The position numbers and the translations under genes were made by a program. Source: Nocardia brasiliensis (lineage in GTDB: Bacteria > Actinomycetota > Actinomycetes > Mycobacteriales > Mycobacteriaceae). Taken from it: 64,000 nucleotides of DNA. The stretch spans positions 4,092,001 to 4,156,000 of the forward strand of contig NZ_CP046171.1 of the NCBI RefSeq assembly GCF_011801125.1, given 5' to 3'. Below the pieces are notes generated by a model. That model did not search any database, had not been told where the DNA came from, and worked only from the letters and a program-made list of their open reading frames with translations. Positions 8,901 to 16,505 of the stretch are shown here, one piece after another (position 1 is the stretch's first letter; each line of letters starts with the position of its first letter).

Positions 8901-8923
8901 ACCAACGCGAGCCGTCCTCCCAT
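5900..8923 (-). CDS. Caspase-like (C14) - STAND/NACHT NTPase - TPR protein
   Basis: 1007 residues from ATG 8923. Three parts are visible. Residues ~1-215 form a caspase-like peptidase: FIGHG with the catalytic His at 82, and LVVLVDACETG with the catalytic Cys at 133. Residues ~250-620 form a STAND-type NTPase: Walker A GPAGAGKST at 282-290, Walker B VTLVLDGLNQ at 378-387. From residue 690 to the end are seven full 42-residue TPR-like repeats plus a partial one, each opening with a variant of LGPDHPDT (kinesin light chain/NB-ARC-associated type). Such fusions are typical of prokaryotic conflict proteins, where a sensor array triggers an NTPase switch and a protease. The target is unknown. The gene stands alone; TATGTT 6 bases before ATG suggests a leaderless promoter. 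A start 35 codons upstream is possible but reads like non-coding sequence. Confidence 0.9.
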   Translation of the reverse strand: MGGRLALVVGSECVALGELGFTGELATGLYASLTEVGGWRAATDRDGPVLNPTAAQLVTAVDEAFAAAARRQATLLLAFIGHGVATNAEDFYLLGHDSPAIPNSHNAFHLTQEIRERLNESALDGLVVLVDACETGQGVLGAARRWTDLLAQASGRMEMLVAAGDGPAFSGCFTRTMLSTFGSGLPLRGENLLPADLVDPIAGECVHQQPQYLSFTSGAVHGGDPGLWLVPNTARHRDAVSGRSAAGFVDQLTRGLLVTPDVREQLDAIVDAGAHRLRVVIGPAGAGKSTLLAMLIRPSLVEGLAVTPEYITAAVFLTAGSSIEAVAAELSAQLSARLPGFADAARAVRAHRSRDEFDIFDLAVRHPLARLSTVGRRVTLVLDGLNQPQEGTRRLLCAAIRDLTKREELRHVRVIAGVRDGTGVEYEPTLAHMHRIEVGEPAADDIATVVGSARGTGAPADPADWVRWIQGLLSETPTAEASDSHVVSGGWLLARMLLEVAPSITDGAVAAGIGLDRIVALRVAAALRGLPAETGHAAGEFLGLLVAAGVGPVLPLELADAALAALGSDLHIARLRDITVALGTLVTRSHPGTLRESIGVTHGALLPGLRAECAKLGVRLEDTHRAIVAAIKRSQSDRAADYARGSAVRHCLAYGDSGSALHFLEMLQTARAADNRDLWGAWVPAFVQALGPDHADTLTTRSREAYHRAESGDYLGAITAFERLLDDRLRVLGPDHPKTLGTRTNLATYRARCGDYPGARADYQRLFADQIRLLGPDHPDTLRTRNDLASNRADQGDLVGAILDFESLRADRARVLGPDDPQTLRTRNSLAYWHGEHGDVAAALREFEQLLADCLRIFGPDHPATLSARNNLAAFRARSGDIAGARAEFTRLLDDRRRVLGADHPDTLTTRSTLAAYLADAGELSRAIAELEQLLVDRLRVLGPDHPDTFATRNDLASRQAEHGEVREAIAELEVLLVAELRALGPTHAATIRTQTTLAHWRGRLAG
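5903..6856 (-). repeat. Seven and a half tandem 126-bp coding repeats (42-residue TPR units)
   Basis: The units start with codons for LGPDHADT, LGPDHPKT, LGPDHPDT, LGPDDPQT, FGPDHPAT, LGADHPDT, LGPDHPDT and LGPTHAAT at an exact 42-residue period. They are diverged in between, so the array is old rather than a recent slippage product. Repeats of this type can expand, contract or recombine and so diversify a sensor surface. Confidence 0.9.
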
Positions 8924-9148
8924 GCAAGCAACATACCCGCGCCCGACTCGGCGCAATGACACACCCACGGCCTGGGCATTCAACCCCCTAGCGCCCTGCG
9001 GCGCACCCCGACCGGCCGGACTCGGCACCGACGCGCGACCCGACCGCCATGGTCACAAACCGGATTCACCCCGCCCGGTTGCTTGGGAATCGCACGGGCC
9101 GGGCCGTAGGGTGTCCACTCGAAGTGTCAGTGGGAGGAGATCGGTGCG

Positions 9149-9382
9149 ATGGGCGACCCCGTGGTCGGTTTGACGGGTACGCTCACTACACCTATCCGGG
9201 GCGCGGGCATGCTCGGGGAGGTCTTGGTGGCGATACGCGGGGGCACAGAGCTGTATATCGCCCGTGCGGCAGAGCCGATTTCGGCCGGAACGGCCGTATT
9301 GGTCATCGACGCCCATCCCGGCCGCATCGTCGATGTGGTGCCCTGGATCCCGTTGACGCCGGATCCGGCCGAAGAGGATTGA
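9149..9382 (+). CDS. Small NfeD-like (OB-fold) protein
   Basis: 77 residues; GGGAGGAG lies upstream of ATG 9149. The sequence (TGTLTTPIRGAGMLGEVLVAIRGG onward, with YIARAAEPISAGTAVLVID) matches the OB-fold region found at the C-terminus of NfeD proteins, which partner SPFH/flotillin proteins. There is no membrane segment, so this is a soluble short form. The flotillin gene begins 19 bases downstream, the classic NfeD-flotillin pairing. The likely role is to help flotillin assembly at the membrane. Assignment rests on the sequence pattern and on the neighbour. Confidence 0.65.
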   Translation: MGDPVVGLTGTLTTPIRGAGMLGEVLVAIRGGTELYIARAAEPISAGTAVLVIDAHPGRIVDVVPWIPLTPDPAEED

Positions 9383-9401
9383 AACAGTAAGGGAGGGACC
9401 C

Positions 9402-10502
9402 GTGCTGGGTTACCACGTACCAGACCCGGACGAGGCGATGCTGATCAGCGGCGCCAAGACCAAGGATGATGCGCCGTTCAAGGTGGTGATCGGGCGCGGC
9501 AGCTGGGTGGTCCCGCTGTTCCGCAAGGTCAGCTACCTCTCGCTGGCCATGTTCGAGGCCGAGATCAAGGAGCGGCTCGTCACCAAGCAGGCGATCCAGC
9601 TCGAGGTCCGCGCGGTGATCGCGTTCAAGGTCGCCAACGACACGCAATCCATCGTGAATGCGGCGCAGCGCTTCCTGTCCGAACAGGAAAAAGAGATGTC
9701 GGTGCTCACCGGCCGCATCTTCTCCGGCCATCTCCGCTCGATCATCGGGTCCATGACCGTCGAGGAGATTATCCGCGAACGGCAGAAGCTCGCCGACGAA
9801 GTGCTCGTCGCCTCCAAAGTCGAGATGAGCAACATCGGGCTCTGGGTCGATTCGTTCCAGATCCAGTCCATCGATGACGGCAACCTCGGCTACATTCAGG
9901 CGCTGGCCGCACCGCACAACGCCACGGTGCAACGGGACGCGCAGATCGCGCAATCGCAGGCCGCACAGCTCGCGGCGCAGGCCGAGCAGGAATCACTGCG
10001 CAGGCAGGCCGAATACGAACGAGAAACCGCGATTCTGCGCGCGCAGTACCAGCACGATATCGACAAGGCGAATGCCGAAGCCGCACAGGCCGGTCCGCTC
10101 GCCGAGGCGAACGCGCTGCAGGAGGTGCTCGCGGCGCAGGCGGTCCAGGCGCGCAAGGAGGCCGAGCTGCGCGAGCAGCAACTGCAGACCGAGGTCGTGA
10201 AACCCGCTCAGGCCGAAGCGGATCGGGTGCGCATCCTGGCTGAGGCCGAGGCCGACCGCACCAGGATCCAGGCCGCCGCTGCCGCCTCCAACAACCGGAT
10301 CGCGTTGGACCAGTTGCTGATCGAGCAACTGCCGGAAATCGTCAAGCAGGCCTCGAACGGGCTGGCGAACGCGAATCTGACCGTACTCAACGGTCCGGAC
10401 GGAGTCGGCGAACTGGTGAACGGAATGGTCGGTCAGGGACTCACCGTTTTCAATTCATTGCAAAAAGCGCTTTCGTCCAACGACGAGGATAAGGCGGGAT
10501 AA
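9402..10502 (+). CDS. SPFH/flotillin family protein
   Basis: 366 residues, GTG 9402 with AGGGAGGG just upstream. Residues ~1-180 form the SPFH (band 7) domain: FKVVIGRGSWVVPLFRKV and SMTVEEIIRERQKLADEV are typical. Residues ~185-300 are a long Ala/Glu/Gln/Arg-rich coiled coil with EAEADRVRILAEAEADR-type repeats, and a short C-terminal segment closes the protein, as in FloT. There is no long N-terminal membrane helix; bacterial flotillins associate through a hairpin or through NfeD. It probably scaffolds membrane microdomains. It shares an operon with the NfeD-like gene. Confidence 0.88.
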   Translation: MLGYHVPDPDEAMLISGAKTKDDAPFKVVIGRGSWVVPLFRKVSYLSLAMFEAEIKERLVTKQAIQLEVRAVIAFKVANDTQSIVNAAQRFLSEQEKEMSVLTGRIFSGHLRSIIGSMTVEEIIRERQKLADEVLVASKVEMSNIGLWVDSFQIQSIDDGNLGYIQALAAPHNATVQRDAQIAQSQAAQLAAQAEQESLRRQAEYERETAILRAQYQHDIDKANAEAAQAGPLAEANALQEVLAAQAVQARKEAELREQQLQTEVVKPAQAEADRVRILAEAEADRTRIQAAAAASNNRIALDQLLIEQLPEIVKQASNGLANANLTVLNGPDGVGELVNGMVGQGLTVFNSLQKALSSNDEDKAG

Positions 10503-10542
10503 GGTGACCGGGTAGTGACCGCGTGGCGAGGAGTGGGTGTTG

Positions 10543-10941
10543 GTGTCCATCGGGAAATTGGTCTCGTTCGACAGCTCTCGGGGATTCGGTTTCATTCGAC
10601 CGGAGGACGGCGGTCCGGACGTATTCGTGCACGTCAACGACATCGGGCTGGATGAGGACGAGTTACGCCAGGGCCGGGTTTTCGAATTCGACATGACCGA
10701 GGGCGACCGCGGTCCCAAGGCGGTGAACCTGACCGTGGTCGGCGGCCAGCCGAACCCGCCGGTGCCCGTCCACAAATCGAAACACCGGGCCAACTCCGGC
10801 CACCTCACGGTCGCCGAGCACAAACGCCTCATCACCGAGCTGCTCCTGGACGCGAGCCCCGCGCTGACCGCGGGGGAGATCCTCACCATCCGCGACCGCC
10901 TCACCGCGTTCGCCGAACAACACGGGTGGCTCGACAGCTGA
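10543..10941 (+). CDS. Cold-shock domain protein with C-terminal extension
   Basis: 132 residues from GTG 10543. GAGGAG at 10528-10533 is 9 bases away; TTG 10540 and GTG 10537 are alternative starts in frame but closer than usual. Residues 1-65 form a cold-shock domain with both RNA-binding motifs, RGFGFI (RNP1) and DVFVHV (RNP2). A basic linker (PVHKSKHRANSG) and an alpha-helical tail of ~55 residues follow, making it twice the size of a CspA protein. Such two-part CSD proteins are common in actinobacteria and bind single-stranded nucleic acid. It lies 40 bases after the flotillin gene and may be co-transcribed. Confidence 0.85.
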   Translation: MSIGKLVSFDSSRGFGFIRPEDGGPDVFVHVNDIGLDEDELRQGRVFEFDMTEGDRGPKAVNLTVVGGQPNPPVPVHKSKHRANSGHLTVAEHKRLITELLLDASPALTAGEILTIRDRLTAFAEQHGWLDS

Positions 10942-11078
10942 CCCGGCCGTTTCGCCGCGGCCGTCAATTCCCGATCTTGTCGGCCGCGGCGCATACGATC
11001 TTCGGCAAGTGCCGATGAATTCTGCTCGAACATGCCGTCTGCATCGGTAAGGAACACGAACCGAGGAGGGTAGCTCGC

Positions 11079-12161
11079 GTGGACTTACCGGTGATGCCAC
11101 CTGTCCGGCCGATGCTGGCCAAAACCGCGCCGGGCGTGCCCCGCGAATTCGGGCTGAGCTACGAGCCGAAATGGGACGGCTTCCGCTGCATCGTCTTCCG
11201 CGACGGTGCCGAGGTGGAACTCGGCTCGCGCAATGATCGCCCGTTGACCAGGTATTTCCCCGAGGTCGCCGAGCTGCTGCGTGCGGCGCTGCCGGACCGG
11301 TGCGTTGTCGACGGGGAGATCGTCGTGGTCACCGAGGGTGGCCTGGACTTCGACACCCTGCAGAACCGGCTGCATCCGGCCGCGTCCCGGGTGAACAAGC
11401 TGGCGGTGCAGACGCCGGCCAGCTTCGTCGCGTTCGATCTGCTCGCCCTCGGCGACCGGGATCTCACCGAGGAGCCGTTCGCCGAGCGCAGGCGACTGCT
11501 CGAGACCATCCTCGACACCAAACCCGCGCGGGTGCATCTGACCCCGATCACCCGGGACCCCGATGTCGCCGAGGACTGGTTCACCCGGTTCGAGGGCGCG
11601 GGTTTCGACGGCGTCATGGTCAAGGCCGACGGCCTGGCCTACCTGCAGGACAAACGGGTGATGCTGAAGGTCAAGCACGAGCGCACCGCCGACTGCGTGG
11701 TCGCGGGCTTCCGCTGGCACAAGGACGGTCAGGGGGTGGGATCGCTGCTGCTCGGACTCTTCGACGACGACGGCAACCTGCATCACGTCGGGGTGGCCAG
11801 CAGCTTCACCGCCGCCCGGCGCAAGGAACTGGTCGACGAGCTCGCGCCGCTGCGGGTCGACGCGCTGGCCGATCATCCGTGGCGCGAATGGGCGGACGCG
11901 GGCGCGCAGGCCAAAGCCGACGGCAAGATGCCAGGCGGGGTGAGCCGCTGGACCGGCGGCAAGGACCTCTCGTGGGAGGCGCTGCGCACCGAGCTGGTCG
12001 CCGAGGTCCGCTACGAGCACGTGCAGTCCGGCCGGCTCCGGCACGGCGGCAGGCTGGTCCGTTTCCGCACCGACCGCACCCCCGAGTCGTGCACCTACGC
12101 GCAGCTGGACGAGGCGCCGCCCGCCGAGCTGAGCGAGATCTTCAGCGAGGCGAAACCATGA
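11079..12161 (+). CDS. ligC: ATP-dependent DNA ligase, LigC type
   Basis: 360 residues; GAGGAGGG is 8 bases before GTG 11079. The adenylation domain carries motif I KWDGFR with the nucleotidylated Lys at residue 31, and motifs such as DGEIVV and GVMVKADGLAY. An OB-fold domain follows after ~210 (MLKVKHERTADCVVAGFRWH). Length and architecture match mycobacterial LigC rather than the larger LigD fusion. LigC seals nicks in a backup excision or end-joining repair pathway. Its stop overlaps the start of the PrimPol gene (ATGA); physical coupling of ligase and polymerase genes supports a joint repair function. Confidence 0.9.
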   Translation: MDLPVMPPVRPMLAKTAPGVPREFGLSYEPKWDGFRCIVFRDGAEVELGSRNDRPLTRYFPEVAELLRAALPDRCVVDGEIVVVTEGGLDFDTLQNRLHPAASRVNKLAVQTPASFVAFDLLALGDRDLTEEPFAERRRLLETILDTKPARVHLTPITRDPDVAEDWFTRFEGAGFDGVMVKADGLAYLQDKRVMLKVKHERTADCVVAGFRWHKDGQGVGSLLLGLFDDDGNLHHVGVASSFTAARRKELVDELAPLRVDALADHPWREWADAGAQAKADGKMPGGVSRWTGGKDLSWEALRTELVAEVRYEHVQSGRLRHGGRLVRFRTDRTPESCTYAQLDEAPPAELSEIFSEAKP

Positions 12162-13159
12162 GTGCGTCGGTCGATATCGAGGTCGACGGCCGCACCGTCA
12201 CCATCAGCAACCCGGACAAGGTCTACTTCACCAGGCGCGGCGAGACCAAGCTCGACCTGGTCCGCTACTACCAGGCGGTGGCCGAGCCGTTCCTGAACGT
12301 GGTCGGCGGGCGGCCGCTGCTGCTGGAGCGCTATCCCGATGGCGCGTCCGGGAAGTCGTGGTTCCAGAAGCGGGTGCCCAAGTCGGCGCCGGACTGGCTG
12401 CACACCGTCGAGGTGTCCACGCCGAACGGCACTACCAGCGACGCGCTGGTCGCGCACGACCTCGCGCACATCCTGTGGGCGGTGAACCAGGGCTGCCTCG
12501 GCTTCCACGTGTGGCCCAACCGCGCCGACAACCTGAAGATCGCCGACGAGTTGCGCATCGACCTCGATCCCTCCCCCGGCATCACCCTCGACGACCTCAA
12601 ACAGGCCGCCGTGCTGACCCGCGAGCTGTGCACCGAGCTCGGCATCGAATCCAGGATCAAGACCTCCGGTTCGCGCGGCCTGCACATCTACGTGGCGCTG
12701 GCACCGAATTGGGACGGCTACCAGGTGCGCGCGGCAGCCGTCGCGCTGGCCAGGGAGCTCGAGCGCAGGCATCCGGACGAGATCACCGCGCAGTGGTGGA
12801 AGGAAGAACGCGGCCATCGCGTATTCGTCGACTTCAACCAGAACGCCCCGCACAAAACGGTTTTCGGGGCGTGGTGCGTGCGGCCGAAGGTCGGCGCCCA
12901 GGTCTCCACGCCGATCAGCTGGTCCGCGCTGGCCGATGTGGTGCCCGACGAACTCACCATCGCCACCGTGCCCGCCCGGCTGGCCGAGCTCGGCGATCCG
13001 TGGGCCGATCGGGTGCCGCAGTCCATCGCGCCGCTGCTGGAGATGTCGGAACGCGATATGGCGTCGGGCCTGTTGGACGCGCCGTGGCCGCCGCAATATC
13101 CGAAGATGCCGAACGAGCCGCCGCGCGTGCAGCCGAGCCGGGCCAAGAAGGAGGAGTAG
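12158..13159 (+). CDS. LigD-like primase-polymerase (PrimPol)
   Basis: 333 residues starting at the ATG that overlaps the ligC stop. It is a stand-alone LigD polymerase domain: NPDKVYFTRRGETKLDLVRYY at the N-terminus, LRIDLDPSPG with the catalytic DLD pair near residue 137, TSGSRGLHIYVAL, and VFVDFNQNAPHKT near residue 225. The family adds short ribo- or deoxynucleotide stretches at gaps and ends during non-homologous end joining or short-gap repair. In M. tuberculosis a similar protein (Rv3730c) neighbours ligC. No Ku or LigD nuclease gene is present in the window. Confidence 0.9.
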   Translation: MSASVDIEVDGRTVTISNPDKVYFTRRGETKLDLVRYYQAVAEPFLNVVGGRPLLLERYPDGASGKSWFQKRVPKSAPDWLHTVEVSTPNGTTSDALVAHDLAHILWAVNQGCLGFHVWPNRADNLKIADELRIDLDPSPGITLDDLKQAAVLTRELCTELGIESRIKTSGSRGLHIYVALAPNWDGYQVRAAAVALARELERRHPDEITAQWWKEERGHRVFVDFNQNAPHKTVFGAWCVRPKVGAQVSTPISWSALADVVPDELTIATVPARLAELGDPWADRVPQSIAPLLEMSERDMASGLLDAPWPPQYPKMPNEPPRVQPSRAKKEE

Positions 13160-13181
13160 GCCGCCAGGCCACTCTTTTGTT

Positions 13182-13216
13182 GTCCCCCGCTACTCCGTCG
13201 TCCCCCGCTACTCCGT
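13182..13216. repeat. Tandem 18-bp duplication spanning a stop codon
   Basis: GTCCCCCGCTACTCCGT occurs at 13182-13198 and again at 13200-13216. The right copy contains the stop codon and last codons of the minus-strand membrane protein gene. The left copy lies beyond the stop, in the short gap between two convergent genes. Confidence 0.8.
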
Positions 13217-13975
13217 TGTCCACAGCGCCCAGGTGCCGCTGCGGCCGGGGTTCTCGCAGATCAAGGCCCGCCCGTCGGCGGTGCGGGCGGTCTTGCCCGT
13301 GGTCCCATCGCATTTCGCGCCGGGCTGCTGGGTCGTCGTGGCGATGCTGACCGGACCCGACCACAGGTAGCTGCTCGAGCCCTGCAGGCAGAGCAGCGTG
13401 GTGCCGTCCGCGCCGGTGCCGATCTGCCCGACCTGCGCTTCGGTGCAGGCCGAACCCTTCTTCAGATTGCTCTGCGGCACGGAGGTCGCGGTCAGGCTCG
13501 GTGCCGCCGACGGCGGCACCACCGTGGTGATCACCGTCGTCGGTGGCCGCTCCGCGCTCGCCTGCGCGGAGAGGTTCATCGTCGGTTTTGCGGCGCGGGT
13601 CACGCTGTCCGGCAACACATTTCCGGCCAGAACGAAGAACCCGACCAGCGCGGTCACCTCGGCGACGCCGATCAGCAGGGCGAACAGCGCCATCACCCGG
13701 CCCCGGGGATGGGAGAACGCGATGAAGCCGAATACGATCGCGACCGGGAACAGGCCGAGCAACGCCGCGACCAGCGCCACGATCGCGTACGGGTTCACGA
13801 TCGGCGGGATCTCCACCCGCAGCCGCCCGGTCCGACGCCGGCTCGGCGCGGGATCCTGCCAGCGTTCGTCCGGCTCCGGCTCGCCCCAGCGCTCCTCCTC
13901 CGCCTCCGACCACCGATCGTCCTGCTGCGCTGTCGCAGGCCAGCGTTCCGTTTCACGGCGTTCTGCCCGTGCCAT
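13208..13975 (-). CDS. Membrane protein with DUF4190-like helices and exported C-terminal domain
   Basis: 255 residues from ATG 13975; a GGAGAGGG-like ribosome site lies upstream. A charged N-terminus (residues 1-60, rich in Arg/Glu/Trp, with repeated EPDERW-like segments) is followed by two close membrane helices at ~67-92 and ~100-125 (IVNPYAIVALVAALLGLF and ALFALLIGVAEVTALVGFF). A Ser/Thr/Pro-rich spacer and a C-terminal domain with four cysteines (ACTE, LLCLQ, AKCDG, ALICEN) follow. The cysteine-bearing domain is probably outside the membrane. No function is known to me. It is convergent with the PrimPol gene and divergent from the next gene. Confidence 0.75.
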   Translation of the reverse strand: MARAERRETERWPATAQQDDRWSEAEEERWGEPEPDERWQDPAPSRRRTGRLRVEIPPIVNPYAIVALVAALLGLFPVAIVFGFIAFSHPRGRVMALFALLIGVAEVTALVGFFVLAGNVLPDSVTRAAKPTMNLSAQASAERPPTTVITTVVPPSAAPSLTATSVPQSNLKKGSACTEAQVGQIGTGADGTTLLCLQGSSSYLWSGPVSIATTTQQPGAKCDGTTGKTARTADGRALICENPGRSGTWALWTTE

Positions 13976-14228
13976 GCCAGGTTCCCTCTCCACACCACAC
14001 ACCGCGCAGGAACCTCGGACACTCCGGACCCGCCCCGATATCCCGACCCACAATAAGGGGCCGACGGCGACTGGAACATCCGAAAGGTCGAAATACGGTG
14101 ACGCGACCGTAATAACGAACCAACAACGTTGCGCGCGAATTCGTGCGCGGAGGTTCATGCTGAGCACATCGTGCGCCCGCGCACGCACCCCGTGGCACTG
14201 ACCTTGCGCTGACTCCTAGGAGGATCCA

Positions 14229-14588
14229 ATGTTCGGTAGCACCACACCCGAAGGTCACGGCAATCGGCCGTGGCATGCGCAAGCCGGCGATCTGCTCGGC
14301 GACAACTACAACGTGCCGGGCCTGATCCTGTGCGCGCTCGGCATCGTCGCGATGGCGTGCACGCTCACCGCGGCGGGATACGGGTTCGGCGAGTGGGTTC
14401 AGATCGGCGCGATCGCGACGGCCGCGCTGTGGATTCTCGGTGTCGGCGCGCTGCTGGTCGAGCACCGGCGCGAGGAGGTCATCGAGTTGAAGTACGGACG
14501 GCAGGGCCACGCGCCGGGTACCCGCCGTCCGGTCCGCTACAGCGCGGCGCCGCGGCCCGCCGAGACGGACCTGGCGCAGGGCGGCTGA
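14229..14588 (+). CDS. Small two-helix membrane protein, UsfY-like
   Basis: 119 residues; a perfect AGGAGG precedes ATG 14229. After a polar start (AGDLLGDNYNVPG) there are two membrane helices at ~30-55 and ~60-82, then EHRREEVIELKYGRQG and a basic Pro/Arg-rich tail. The pattern of a DNxxxPGLILCALGIVAM entry helix and a VEHRR exit resembles mycobacterial UsfY, a stress-associated protein of unknown function. The resemblance is from memory and weak. It is divergent from the membrane protein gene at 13975, across a 253-base gap. Confidence 0.65.
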   Translation: MFGSTTPEGHGNRPWHAQAGDLLGDNYNVPGLILCALGIVAMACTLTAAGYGFGEWVQIGAIATAALWILGVGALLVEHRREEVIELKYGRQGHAPGTRRPVRYSAAPRPAETDLAQGG

Positions 14589-14609
14589 CCCCGGCGACCG
14601 CGGGCACGC

Positions 14610-15263
14610 TCAGTGCCTGCGGTCCACCCGGGGCAGCGACTCGGTGACCAGGGTCATCAGCATGTCGACGAGCAGCTCGTGCACCTGCGGCCTGGTCAGC
14701 GTGCCGCGGGTGATCCATTCGCGCCCTGCCACTTTCACCAGCCCGCCGTAGGCACGGACCATCGCGCGCAATGCCGCACTGCGTGCGGAATCGGCGAGGC
14801 CGATCATCAGCAGCAGGCGTTCGGCCGCGGCGTCGTCGGCCTGATCGAGGATCTGCTGCACCTCGGGGTCGTCCCCGACGCCCTCGTGACTGGTCACCTT
14901 CACCCAGGTACTGCCGTGTTCGGCGATGGTATCCAGCAGCCAGTGCACACTCGCATCGACGCGCTCGCGCTCGGTGCCGGTGGGCACGATCATGTCGTCG
15001 AGCTTGGGCAGCGTCACCATCCGGCGGACGACCGCGAGATACAGATCGCGCTTGTTGCCGAAGTAGTGATTGATCAGACCGCGGGCGACGCCGGCGCGCT
15101 GGGCCAGCTCGGCGGTCGAGACCGCGGCGTAGGGCCGCTCGCCGAACATGTCGATCGCGCACGCGAGGATCTGCGCCCGCCGTTCGTCGGGTTCGAGCCT
15201 GCGGCGGCGCGGCGACACAGCACCGTCCGCGGTCGCCCTCGTGGTATCAGAGAGACCGGGCAA
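14610..15263 (-). CDS. TetR family regulator, coupled to acyl-CoA dehydrogenase gene
   Basis: 217 residues. The start is TTG 15263 with GAAGGA 5 bases upstream, lying inside the 3' end of the acyl-CoA dehydrogenase gene (17-base overlap), so it is probably translationally coupled. GTG 15218 is an alternative. The HTH at ~25-70 ends in VARGLINHYFGNKRDLYLAVV, a standard TetR recognition segment. The C-terminal domain is typical. It is downstream in the same operon as the dehydrogenase, which makes it the likely regulator of that gene, perhaps with an acyl-CoA ligand. Confidence 0.88.
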   Translation of the reverse strand: MPGLSDTTRATADGAVSPRRRRLEPDERRAQILACAIDMFGERPYAAVSTAELAQRAGVARGLINHYFGNKRDLYLAVVRRMVTLPKLDDMIVPTGTERERVDASVHWLLDTIAEHGSTWVKVTSHEGVGDDPEVQQILDQADDAAAERLLLMIGLADSARSAALRAMVRAYGGLVKVAGREWITRGTLTRPQVHELLVDMLMTLVTESLPRVDRRH

Positions 15264-16392
15264 TGAGATCCTTCATCACCTCGTTGCTACCCGCCAGGAT
15301 GCGCAGGACGCGGGCGCCGGTGTAGAGCTGCGAAATCGGATACTCCGTCATGTAGCCGTAGCCGCCGAACAGTTGCAGGCAGCGGTCAACCACGATACCC
15401 AGCTGGTCGGTGAGCCAGTACTTCGACATCGCCGCGGTGGGGATATCCAGCTCGCCGCGCAGATGCTTGACGATGCAGTCGTCGAGGAACGTGCGGCCGA
15501 CCTTGGCGATGGTCGCGCACTCGGCGAGCTCGAACTTGGTGTTCTGCATCGCGAACAGCGGCTTGCCGAATGCCTCGCGGCCCTTGGTGTAATCGATCGT
15601 GAGCTGGACCGCCTGCTCCATCATCGCGACCGCGATGATGCCGGTGACCAGGCGTTCCTGCGCCAGCATCTGCATCATCTGATAGAAGCCGAGGCCCTCG
15701 GTCTCGCCGAGCAGGTTCGTCACGGGCACGCGCAGGCCGTCGAAGAACAGCTCGGCGGTGTCCTGCGCCTTGCCACCGATCTTGTTCAGGATGCGACCGC
15801 GTTTGAAACCGGGGGTGTCGTCGGACACGTCGGCGTAGATCAACGAGACCCCGGCCGCGCCCTTGGTCGGATCGGTCTTGGCGGCGATGATGATGCCATC
15901 GCACAGCCAGCCGTTGGTGATGAAGATCTTCGAGCCGGTGATGACGTACTCGTCGCCCTCGCGCACCGCGCGGGTCTTGATGTTCTGCAAGTCCGAGCCG
16001 GTGCTCGGCTCGGTCATGCCGATGGAAAGCACGATCTCGCCCGCGGCGGCCTTGGGCAGCACCCTCCGCTTGAGCTCCTCGGTGCCGAACTCCTTGATGT
16101 AGGGCGCGATGATCGAGGTGTGCACGGGCATGCCGAGCGCACCGTCACCGGCGCGGGTCTGCTCCTCGATGATCGCCGCCTCGTGCGCGAAAGTGCCGCC
16201 GCCACCGCCGTATTCGGCGGGGATCGCGGTGCACAGCAGGCCGAGCTCGCCCGCGCGGTTGTACAGCCCGCGGTCCGGGTGACCCTGCGCGACGAACTTC
16301 TCCTCGTGCGGAACCACGTCCTTTTCGAAGAAAGCCTTCGCCAGGTCGCGAACCGCCTCGACCTCGTCGTCACTCCATGCGGCGCGTGCCAT
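15247..16392 (-). CDS. Acyl-CoA dehydrogenase
   Basis: 381 residues from ATG 16392, with AAAGGA upstream. All three ACAD domains are present: N-terminal helices (EVEAVRDLAKAFFEKDVVPHEEKF), the central beta domain with IGMTEPSTGSDLQNIKTRA (FAD/substrate contacts), and the C-terminal four-helix domain ending in LQLFGGYGYMTEYPISQLYTGARVLRI, the signature region. It catalyses alpha,beta-dehydrogenation of an acyl-CoA with FAD and passes electrons to ETF. Chain-length preference cannot be told. The TetR gene overlaps its stop. A TTGACA promoter lies upstream. Confidence 0.93.
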   Translation of the reverse strand: MARAAWSDDEVEAVRDLAKAFFEKDVVPHEEKFVAQGHPDRGLYNRAGELGLLCTAIPAEYGGGGGTFAHEAAIIEEQTRAGDGALGMPVHTSIIAPYIKEFGTEELKRRVLPKAAAGEIVLSIGMTEPSTGSDLQNIKTRAVREGDEYVITGSKIFITNGWLCDGIIIAAKTDPTKGAAGVSLIYADVSDDTPGFKRGRILNKIGGKAQDTAELFFDGLRVPVTNLLGETEGLGFYQMMQMLAQERLVTGIIAVAMMEQAVQLTIDYTKGREAFGKPLFAMQNTKFELAECATIAKVGRTFLDDCIVKHLRGELDIPTAAMSKYWLTDQLGIVVDRCLQLFGGYGYMTEYPISQLYTGARVLRILAGSNEVMKDLIARSL

Positions 16393-16427
16393 CTCAGATC
16401 CTTTGCTCGCTCTGTCCTTGCGCACCA

Positions 16428-16455
16428 GATTTACGCACTATTGGCGCTGTGTCAA
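16428..16455 (-). promoter_or_regulatory. Promoter of the acyl-CoA dehydrogenase-TetR operon
   Basis: On the minus strand, TTGACA (16450-16455), a 16-base spacer and TAAATC (16428-16433) lie ~36 bases before the dehydrogenase ATG. The -35 is a perfect match. Two CGCAC repeats flank the -10 and could be part of a TetR operator. Confidence 0.5.
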
Positions 16456-16505
16456 CAAGCCTGGCCCGCGACCGCGCCGCGACGAACGAAACCGCTGGTG
16501 AGTGG

